From Bacteroidota bacterium (GTDB taxonomy: Bacteria; Bacteroidota; Bacteroidia; NS11-12g; UBA9320), in assembly GCA_003485825.1 (NCBI GenBank), contig DNHN01000027.1, positions 1 through 10,696 on the forward strand: DNA of 10,696 bases, read 5' to 3'. Within the stretch, counting starts at the first letter, position 1, and every line of letters starts with the position of its first letter. Made by a program: the position numbers and the translations under genes. This document shows positions 4,922 to 10,696 of the stretch, in pieces. The notes beneath the pieces were generated by a model, which saw only the letters and a program-made list of their open reading frames with translations, had not been told where the DNA came from and did no database searches.

Positions 4922-6139
4922 TTGAAAAGAAAAGAATTTATAAAAAAAGCCGCTCTAAGTTCTTTTGCGGTGCTTTTGGGGACTGATATCGTATTTGGTT
5001 CTAAAATATTGAAAGGCTACACCCCCATTGCTTTACAAGGTCCCGACGACCCTTTTACCTTATTTAAAAAGGACAAAGGAATGGTGGTATTAAATGATAA
5101 GCCATGGAATATTGAAGCACAAGCGCATTTGTTAAATGATGATATAACTCCTAACGCTTCTATGTTTATCCGAAATAATGGTTTAGTACCAGAAGGAATA
5201 GATGCGAACACATGGACACTTACTATAGATGGCGAATCAGCAGCTATTCAAAAAACATACACTTTAGCAGAGTTAAAATCTAAATTTAAGCATTACACCT
5301 ATCAATTAGCTATAGAATGTGGCGGAAATGGTCGTAATGAGTTTGATCCACCGGCAAAAGGGAACCAATGGACCGTAGGTGCAGTGCATTGCGCCAGTTG
5401 GACGGGGGTTCGACTAAAAGATATATTGGAAGATGTTGGTATTAAAAGCAATGCCGTTTACATTGGTTTCCACGGAGTGGACAAGCACTTGAGCAGAGAC
5501 CCAAAGAAGGAGCCCATCTCTAGAGGGTGTCCTATGGCTAAGGCTATGCAAGACGAGACATTACTGGCATTCAAAATGAATGGAAAGGATATTCCTTTGG
5601 TTCACGGTTTTCCATTGCGATTAGTTGCAGGTGGCTGGCCAGCATCCGTTTCTGGTAAATGGGTCAATAGAATAAGTGTTAGAAACAAAGTTCACGACGG
5701 CACAAAAATGGAAGGTGCATACAAAGTGCCGTGCAATCCTGTAGCTCCAGGAGAAAAAGTAAAAGAGGAGGATATGTGTATTATAGAGTCTATGCCTGTA
5801 AAATCGCTTATCACTTCTCCAAAAACAGGTGCCATTATTAGTGGGAAATCCTTAAAAATACGAGGCCATGCTTGGGCAGGTGAATTAGAAGTAGCTAAAA
5901 TGGAATATTCTATTGACTTTGGTTCTACTTGGACCTCTTGTCCTATCGGTAAACCAGCAAACCGACTGGCATGGCAGCATTTTTCTGCCACCGTACAATT
6001 TCCTAAATCAGGATATTACGAAATATGGGCAAGAGCTACAGATAGCAGAGGTCTTGCACAACCTATGTTATTGCCAGGGTGGAATCCAAAAGGATACTTG
6101 AATAATGCTTGCCATAGAATTGCCATAAAAGTAAAATAA
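4922..6139 (+). CDS. Sulfite oxidase-family molybdopterin oxidoreductase (sulfite dehydrogenase catalytic subunit, SorA/SoxC-like)
   Basis: A 405-residue molybdenum enzyme, predicted to oxidise sulfite to sulfate in the periplasm and pass electrons to the cytochrome c encoded next. The start is a forced TTG, since a TAA lies about ten codons upstream with no other start between. The N-terminus MKRKEFIKKAALSSFAVLLG resembles a Tat signal, with RK in place of RR. The oxidoreductase molybdopterin domain spans about 80-255: YQLAIECGGNGRNE contains Cys133, the expected Mo ligand, followed by NQWTVGAVHCASWTGVRLKD (148-167), then HGFPLRLVAGGWP and VSGKWVNRISV (228-253). AYKVPCNPVAPGE leads into the Mo-co dimerisation domain (about 290-405), which ends GWNPKGYLNNACHRI. 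Length and architecture match SorA/SoxC rather than the shorter YedY. The substrate is not proven. It is the first gene of a four-gene operon, and its TAA is directly followed by the ATG of the next gene. Confidence 0.85.
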   Translation: MKRKEFIKKAALSSFAVLLGTDIVFGSKILKGYTPIALQGPDDPFTLFKKDKGMVVLNDKPWNIEAQAHLLNDDITPNASMFIRNNGLVPEGIDANTWTLTIDGESAAIQKTYTLAELKSKFKHYTYQLAIECGGNGRNEFDPPAKGNQWTVGAVHCASWTGVRLKDILEDVGIKSNAVYIGFHGVDKHLSRDPKKEPISRGCPMAKAMQDETLLAFKMNGKDIPLVHGFPLRLVAGGWPASVSGKWVNRISVRNKVHDGTKMEGAYKVPCNPVAPGEKVKEEDMCIIESMPVKSLITSPKTGAIISGKSLKIRGHAWAGELEVAKMEYSIDFGSTWTSCPIGKPANRLAWQHFSATVQFPKSGYYEIWARATDSRGLAQPMLLPGWNPKGYLNNACHRIAIKVK

Positions 6140-6625
6140 ATGGAGTCTAATTTTCCTACCAGTTTACGAATTGTAATCATAAGGGCTATGCTAAAGCTAG
6201 CAGGTCTCTTATTATTAATTCTCATTGCAGGAGGAGTATACTTGATTAGAGATATACACTTGAAAAATGCTGCCTACGAAGCAAGTATAGCTAAGACGGT
6301 AGTAGAAGATACATTCAATGAAGAAGAATGGGATAAAATAGAGAATGGCATCCACGTTAGAACTGGACTTATAGACGCCGAGGGTCTTATGACTGTAGTA
6401 TCTAATTGTACTAGTTGTCACTCTGCTAAGCTTATCACACAAAACAGGATGAGTGCTGAGCGGTGGAATGAGACCATTAAATGGATGCAGAAAACCCAAG
6501 GTCTTTGGGAGTTAGGGGGAAATCAGGAAATAATCGTCAATTATCTGGTGACTAACTATCCGTCCAAAAAGAAGGGAAGACGAATGATATTAGAGAATAT
6601 AGAATGGTATGAGCTGGAAAATTAG
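6140..6625 (+). CDS. Membrane-anchored monohaem cytochrome c, likely electron-accepting subunit (SorB-like)
   Basis: A 161-residue protein with one N-terminal transmembrane anchor (about 18-37, LKLAGLLLLILIAGGVYLI) and a periplasmic domain. The domain carries a single haem-binding CTSCH at 90-94 within VSNCTSCHSAKLITQNR, then RWNETIKWMQKTQGLWELGG. Met104 or Met116 is a candidate distal ligand. The segment from the haem motif to GLW resembles the small cytochromes paired with sulfite dehydrogenases. The ATG at 6140 abuts the TAA of the molybdoenzyme gene. A second in-frame ATG at codon 17 would give a start directly before the anchor and could be the true one. The 3' end overlaps the rhodanese gene by 17 bp, consistent with tight co-expression. 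Its role as electron acceptor is inferred from position and family. Confidence 0.85.
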   Translation: MESNFPTSLRIVIIRAMLKLAGLLLLILIAGGVYLIRDIHLKNAAYEASIAKTVVEDTFNEEEWDKIENGIHVRTGLIDAEGLMTVVSNCTSCHSAKLITQNRMSAERWNETIKWMQKTQGLWELGGNQEIIVNYLVTNYPSKKKGRRMILENIEWYELEN

Positions 6626-7538
6626 CCTTTTTATAGCAATACTAAGTTTGTGTGCTTGTGAACAACGCAAGGCAGCCACTTCACATACATCGGTTTCATC
6701 ACCTTATTTAATTACTGCTGAAGAACTCCAGGAAGCATATCAAAACGAAACCATTAAACTAATAGACTTCAGAACCAAGGAAAACTACAGCAATGGTCAT
6801 TTACCAGGGGCATTGCACCTGAGTAGAGCCGATATAGAAGACAGTACATACGCTTATACGGGTATGATGGCTAGCTTGTCTCAAATTGAACGGCTATTTA
6901 GTTACCTAGGAATAAAAACAGAGGATACCATCGTGATATATGATGATGTCGGACTATGCAACGCCTCTAGACTTTGGTGGATTTTGCAGAATTACAACTA
7001 CAAAAATCTAAAAATGCTACACGGTGGGATCTCTGCTTGGGAGTCTGTCGGTGGGAAGCTGAGTATTGAAATACCAGCCTCAGAAAAAAGCGACTTTAAA
7101 CTTGGTAAACCCTTGATGCAATTCTACGTATCAAAAGAAGATGTACTAAAGGCTTTAAATGACAAAACTATTGTTTTAGATACCCGAACAATTGATGAGT
7201 ACGTCGCAAAAAAGCAAAAGAAAGGAGCTACAAAAGCAGGAAGAATTCCTAAAAGTATACATATAGATTGGGCAGAGGCTATAAACTACGCTAGTGACAA
7301 ATGTTTTAAGTCTAAAGAAGATCTCGAAGCAATTTATGGGCGCATGGGTGCAGATAAAAAAGACCCCATAATCGTATATTGCCATAGCGGTGTACGATCT
7401 GCACACACCACTTTTGTTTTAACTCAATTATTAGGTTATGAAAATGTAAAAAACTACGATGGTTCCTGGACAGAGTGGAGCTATTTAGACGGTTTACCTT
7501 TTGAAACGGATAGTATAACAACAACAAACAATTTATAA
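6609..7538 (+). CDS. Two-domain rhodanese (thiosulfate/3-mercaptopyruvate sulfurtransferase) lipoprotein
   Basis: A 309-residue sulfurtransferase. The N-terminus MSWKISLFIAILSLCAC is a lipoprotein signal peptide with a lipobox LCAC (Cys17), so the enzyme is probably membrane-anchored on the periplasmic side. The first rhodanese domain (about 33-155: LITAEEL, LIDFRTKENYSNGHLPGALH, VIYDDVG, LHGGISAW) lacks the catalytic cysteine, as is usual for the N-terminal domain. The second domain (about 173-297) has VLDTRTIDEY, GRIPKSIHIDW, the active-site loop CHSGVR with Cys258, and YDGSWTEW (283-290). It overlaps the cytochrome gene by 17 bp, and the next gene starts one base after its stop. With sulfite dehydrogenase alongside, it probably transfers sulfane sulfur from thiosulfate or a related donor, releasing sulfite for oxidation; the donor is not known. 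Confidence 0.88.
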   Translation: MSWKISLFIAILSLCACEQRKAATSHTSVSSPYLITAEELQEAYQNETIKLIDFRTKENYSNGHLPGALHLSRADIEDSTYAYTGMMASLSQIERLFSYLGIKTEDTIVIYDDVGLCNASRLWWILQNYNYKNLKMLHGGISAWESVGGKLSIEIPASEKSDFKLGKPLMQFYVSKEDVLKALNDKTIVLDTRTIDEYVAKKQKKGATKAGRIPKSIHIDWAEAINYASDKCFKSKEDLEAIYGRMGADKKDPIIVYCHSGVRSAHTTFVLTQLLGYENVKNYDGSWTEWSYLDGLPFETDSITTTNNL

Positions 7539-7539
7539 T

Positions 7540-8415
7540 ATGAATAAATATTTAGATGCATTTATCAATGCTTTTACCGGGACAGTAGATTGGACTTGGA
7601 AGTCAATAACTTTCGAAGTGCCTTTGTACACAAATTATTTTTGGGGGCTTATTATTCTGTCTCTCATCGTCTGGCTATTGGAAATAGCTTTCCCCTGGAG
7701 AAAAAATCAGTCTATAACACGAAAGGACTTTTGGTTAGATGGATTTTACATGTTCTTTAACTTCTTTATTTTCTCCATAATAATTAGTGGGTTTTATAAA
7801 GTTTTAGGCATTGCGTTTGGAGAATTTAACATTACGTCAAAGAGCCTTGCATTAATTAATATTTCAGATTGGCCTTCATGGCTTCAATTATTTGTTTTCT
7901 TTATCATTCTAGACTTCGTTCAGTGGTTTACACATGTTTTACTTCACAAATATCCTTTTCTATGGAAATTCCACAAAGTACACCATAGCGTAAAGGAAAT
8001 GGGTTTTGCGGCACATTTACGGTACCACTGGATGGAGAATGTATTTTACAAACCACTCAAGACATTTGGGGTTATGATTATAGGTGGATTTGAACCAGAA
8101 CAAGCATATATTGTTCACTTCATCACTATAGCCATTGGGCACTTGAATCATGCTAATATCAAAATTAGTTGGGGTCCACTTAGGTACATATTTAACAATC
8201 CGGTAATGCACCTTTACCATCATGCGTATACCTTACCAGAAGGCGAATATGGCATCAACTACGGTATTAGCCTTAGTCTTTGGGACTATATTTTCAAAAC
8301 GGCCTATGTGCCTGAAGATAGTGGAACTATAGAAATTGGTTTCCCAGGAGACGATAAATTTCCGCAAGATTTCATAGGTCAAAACCTGTATGGTTTTGGG
8401 AAGGATAAAACCTAA
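7540..8415 (+). CDS. Fatty acid hydroxylase / sterol desaturase-family membrane di-iron enzyme
   Basis: A 291-residue integral membrane protein with the full histidine cluster of the fatty acid hydroxylase superfamily: HVLLH (132-136), HKVHH (145-149), HLNH (201-204) and HLYHH (224-228), expected to bind two irons. Hydrophobic spans are visible at about 34-52, 68-92 and 114-131, with further hydrophobic segments near 175-200. Members of this family hydroxylate or desaturate lipids, and the lipid acted on here cannot be read from the sequence. It is the fourth gene of the operon, one base after the rhodanese stop, and is followed by a strong terminator. Its pairing with sulfur-oxidising proteins is unexplained; a role in modifying a sulfur-containing envelope lipid is speculative. 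Confidence 0.85.
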   Translation: MNKYLDAFINAFTGTVDWTWKSITFEVPLYTNYFWGLIILSLIVWLLEIAFPWRKNQSITRKDFWLDGFYMFFNFFIFSIIISGFYKVLGIAFGEFNITSKSLALINISDWPSWLQLFVFFIILDFVQWFTHVLLHKYPFLWKFHKVHHSVKEMGFAAHLRYHWMENVFYKPLKTFGVMIIGGFEPEQAYIVHFITIAIGHLNHANIKISWGPLRYIFNNPVMHLYHHAYTLPEGEYGINYGISLSLWDYIFKTAYVPEDSGTIEIGFPGDDKFPQDFIGQNLYGFGKDKT

Positions 8416-8442
8416 TCAAAAGGCAGACACTGTCAAGAACTT

Positions 8443-8476
8443 AAAACCTACTTAGCTAACTTGTTAAGTAGGTTTT
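8443..8476. terminator. Strong bidirectional intrinsic terminator
   Basis: AAAACCTACTTA (8443-8454) pairs perfectly with TAAGTAGGTTTT (8465-8476) around a 10-base loop, with a T-run continuing on the plus strand. It ends the plus-strand sulfite operon 27 bp after its last stop and also serves the converging glycosyltransferase gene, whose TAG stop (8456-8458) lies in the loop. Confidence 0.88.
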
Positions 8477-9799
8477 TTTATTGTTAACATTTTCGCGATA
8501 TACTTCATAGAAGAAAACAGCATAAACAGCACTATATTCTACCAGTAAGAGCCATGTATTCTCTTGATAGATAGTAGTTGAATACGAAAAATAGCTAAGG
8601 AAAATAGTAAAACTCCATACCACTGTAAATTTGTAATTAGTGAATACAGATAACACTAACGGTGTGGCCAAATACCATGGATGCACGGTCGTAGTCGTAA
8701 AGAAATAAAATGCCATAACAAATAGCATCGTATGCATTAATCCAATTGTTCTAACATTCCTTTTTAGTGTGGCTGACACAAGTACGAATAGCAGCACTGA
8801 AACAGACAGTACTTTGCCAATAATCGCAATCTCATTGTATCCGCTAAACGCATAGCCTATCGACCTTAGTATATAATATACACTTGCATTAAACTCGAAC
8901 TTTCGAAACCAAAGGGCTACTGTATCCGTATAGTGATGCACAAATTCCATTGAAAAAAATGGAGCAAATGTCACTACTACGACGCCAAGAACTATAACGC
9001 AAAATAGTACCCAGTTCTTCAGTCCTAGCTTTTTATAAAAAAGTGGTAAAAAAATAAGAGGAAGTAATTTTATGGAAACAGAAAACGCTAACATACACGC
9101 CGCCAGCTGCCATCTATTCTTTTGGATTAAATACAGACTTAGCACCAGGAAAAATAACATTACCGCCTCAAAATGTAAATTGCCCGTAAGTTCGATAATA
9201 ATAAAGGGGTTAAGGAAGTAGTAGAACATACGGTAAGTTGCAATATTGAGCTCTTTCAATAACTTAATTCCAAACCAAACTATACCCATATCTGCCAGAA
9301 TAACCATCAATCTCATCACCACTACTGAGCCTAAAATACTGTCACAAAAGAACCACGATGCTACTAAAAAACAGAGTTGATTTATCGGCGGGTAATTGGT
9401 ATGATTACCGGCACTTAGCGGCCCCATTCCATCGTACAATACCTGCGCTTGAGCAATGGGATATTGACCGGCATCTATAAACGACGCTGGGGTGAAGAGG
9501 TAAACATTAAACCCTTCTAACAAGAGTTTCCCGTCCCAAATAAACCTGTAAAAATCTTGAGATAAATTTGGGATTGCAAAAAGAAAGACCAACCTAAAAA
9601 TAATACCGAGTGCAACCAGCAGTTTCGTATTTTCCTTATACTTTGAAATAAGAAAATACGAAACAATAAACAGAATAGTATAGCATCCAAAAAGCGCTAA
9701 TACATCAGATCTATTATATAAATACCCAAAAAGAAAATAAACCACTCCCCCGACTACAACAAGTAGTGAAAGCAGGTATTTCTCTATGTTTTTTGCCAA
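8456..9799 (-). CDS. GT-C fold integral membrane glycosyltransferase (GT87/mannosyltransferase-like)
   Basis: A 447-residue protein with about ten or more hydrophobic spans. Its N-terminal periplasmic loop carries NLSQDFYRFIWDGKLLLEGF (78-97) followed by NVYLFTP. This D-x-x-R-x-x-W-D-G...G-x-N-x-Y pattern is typical of polyprenyl-phosphate-sugar-dependent GT-C transferases of the GT87/MptB type. A second loop with HTNYPPINQL is also characteristic. It would transfer a sugar, often mannose in this class, from a lipid-linked donor to an acceptor outside the inner membrane; donor and acceptor are not known here. The start is a TTG at 9799-9797, forced because an in-frame TAA lies two codons upstream. 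It follows the GT2 gene by 38 bp on the same strand, likely as one operon, and converges on the sulfite operon at a shared terminator. Confidence 0.78.
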   Translation of the reverse strand: MAKNIEKYLLSLLVVVGGVVYFLFGYLYNRSDVLALFGCYTILFIVSYFLISKYKENTKLLVALGIIFRLVFLFAIPNLSQDFYRFIWDGKLLLEGFNVYLFTPASFIDAGQYPIAQAQVLYDGMGPLSAGNHTNYPPINQLCFLVASWFFCDSILGSVVVMRLMVILADMGIVWFGIKLLKELNIATYRMFYYFLNPFIIIELTGNLHFEAVMLFFLVLSLYLIQKNRWQLAACMLAFSVSIKLLPLIFLPLFYKKLGLKNWVLFCVIVLGVVVVTFAPFFSMEFVHHYTDTVALWFRKFEFNASVYYILRSIGYAFSGYNEIAIIGKVLSVSVLLFVLVSATLKRNVRTIGLMHTMLFVMAFYFFTTTTVHPWYLATPLVLSVFTNYKFTVVWSFTIFLSYFSYSTTIYQENTWLLLVEYSAVYAVFFYEVYRENVNNKKTYLTS

Positions 9800-9837
9800 A
9801 ATTTACAAGAATATATTTACGAACGCATGTGTATTCT

Positions 9838-10696
9838 TCAACTAAACTTAGCTGAAATAGATTTTATAAAGGTAAAACCAAAACCAATGAACAGCATTAA
9901 GTGAAAAGGCAAAAATCCGTAATCTCCATTGACCTCTTTTACGGCAAATGCGCTGTACATACCAAAGGCGAAATAGAGGGCTAGCAAACCTTCAAATAGT
10001 ACACTAAAACTGATTTTTTTATTCAGGTATTTATTCTGCTTCCAGCGCTTATTTTCACTCGTAATATTGAATTTTGGCGTGCGCACAAATTCGCTCTGTT
10101 TACCTACAAATCCTTCTATTACAGCGATGGTATTGTGCAATGAAAATCCTAAAGCGATCGTGAAAAACGAAAGAAATATTCCAACAAAATTCACAAAGCT
10201 ATTGACACCCGTTTTATGTGATTTTTGATACACAATCCAATAGCTCACAAATAACATAAGTGTAGAAACTAGAAACAAACTTAGCACACTAAAAAAACCT
10301 TTCAGTTCCGGATGTTGATTTTTGATATATAAGATGGGAATACTAAGAATGGATACCATAAAAACAAATAAAAACATGGAGCTGCTCAGTAAGTGAAAGA
10401 CACCAAACACTTTTGTCTTTAGGCTATGATGATTACTTTGAAAAACCGATGTTATCAAACGTCTAAAGTTTTCTGCTCCTCCTTTATTCCATCTGAACTG
10501 TTGTGATTTTGCAGCATTCATAGCAACGGGCAATTCAGCGGGTGTTTCCACGTCCTCTGTATACACTAACTTCCATTGCTTTAACTGAGCACGATAGCTT
10601 AAATTAAGGTCTTCGGTTAAGGTGTCATCCTTCCAATTACCAGCATCAAGTATGCAGTCTTTTCTCCAAATACCTGCGGTACCATTAAAATTTATA
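9838..10696 (-). CDS. GT2 family glycosyltransferase, cellulose synthase-like, N-terminus cut by window edge
   Basis: The frame is open to the right edge, and 285 complete codons of the C-terminal part are visible. The first residues, NFNGTAGIWRKDCILDAGNW, are the usual acceptor-side segment of processive GT2 enzymes. They are followed by DDTLTEDLNLSYRAQ with the catalytic-base TED, and AAKSQQFRWNKGG with the QxxRW motif. At least four hydrophobic helices follow, forming the membrane part. This is the architecture of membrane-bound inverting synthases that use a nucleotide sugar at the cytoplasmic face (cellulose synthase/CsbB-like superfamily). The substrate cannot be read from this. A GTG at 10566-10564 could be taken for a start, but it lies between the TED and QxxRW motifs, so the gene must begin beyond the window. 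Probably co-transcribed with the GT-C gene downstream. Confidence 0.9.
   Translation of the reverse strand, partial: INFNGTAGIWRKDCILDAGNWKDDTLTEDLNLSYRAQLKQWKLVYTEDVETPAELPVAMNAAKSQQFRWNKGGAENFRRLITSVFQSNHHSLKTKVFGVFHLLSSSMFLFVFMVSILSIPILYIKNQHPELKGFFSVLSLFLVSTLMLFVSYWIVYQKSHKTGVNSFVNFVGIFLSFFTIALGFSLHNTIAVIEGFVGKQSEFVRTPKFNITSENKRWKQNKYLNKKISFSVLFEGLLALYFAFGMYSAFAVKEVNGDYGFLPFHLMLFIGFGFTFIKSISAKFS

Noticed and set aside
9838..10566. GT2 gene starting at the GTG at 10566
   Set aside because: The frame continues upstream through FNGTAGIWRK and TED motifs to the window edge, so this is an internal codon of a truncated gene.

Overview
The window looks like a chromosomal segment of a marine-type Bacteroidota bacterium (Flavobacteriia or a close relative). 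The grounds are AT-rich DNA, almost no Shine-Dalgarno sequences, several forced TTG starts, and Bacteroidota-style proteins: a secreted protein beginning SHLLGGYMNYEF after its signal peptide, a lipocalin-like lipoprotein, and a small LGLAPFFPEPH membrane protein. It holds 11 intact or edge-truncated genes, one probable pseudogene, and a 1.4-kb low-density stretch with decayed repeats. No tRNA, rRNA, CRISPR array, transposase or intact insertion sequence was seen.

Positions 1-2461 (minus strand) hold a heptose-nucleotide operon read hddA > hddC > gmhB: a GHMP kinase, a nucleotidyltransferase and a HAD phosphatase. Together they would turn D-glycero-D-manno-heptose 7-phosphate into GDP-D-glycero-alpha-D-manno-heptose for a surface glycan. 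The isomerase GmhA is not in the window. Downstream, cut by the left edge, is the start of a secreted protein that resembles large gliding/T9SS-associated surface proteins.

Positions 2462-3845 are the degraded part. A lipocalin-like lipoprotein gene (2825-3316) appears to have lost its start codon (ACG in place of ATG) and to carry an in-frame TAA 14 codons before its ancestral stop. A small two-helix membrane protein gene (3394-3615) follows. Both are bracketed by two diverged direct repeats (2568-2655 and 3698-3781) that share a 20-bp identical core and read, on the minus strand, as related start-less peptide remnants.

Positions 3846-4779 (minus) hold two membrane proteins of unknown function. 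Across a 142-bp divergent intergenic region, 4922-8415 (plus) is a tight four-gene operon: a sulfite-oxidase-family molybdoenzyme, a membrane-anchored monohaem cytochrome c, a two-domain rhodanese lipoprotein, and a fatty-acid-hydroxylase/sterol-desaturase-family membrane di-iron enzyme. The first two make a plausible periplasmic sulfite dehydrogenase, the rhodanese fits as a sulfane-sulfur handler, and the hydroxylase is the odd partner. The operon ends in a strong bidirectional terminator (8443-8476).

Positions 8456-10696 (minus) hold a processive-type GT2 glycosyltransferase, cut by the right edge, followed by a GT-C (GT87/mannosyltransferase-like) integral membrane glycosyltransferase. 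They are probably co-transcribed and involved in envelope glycan or glycolipid synthesis.
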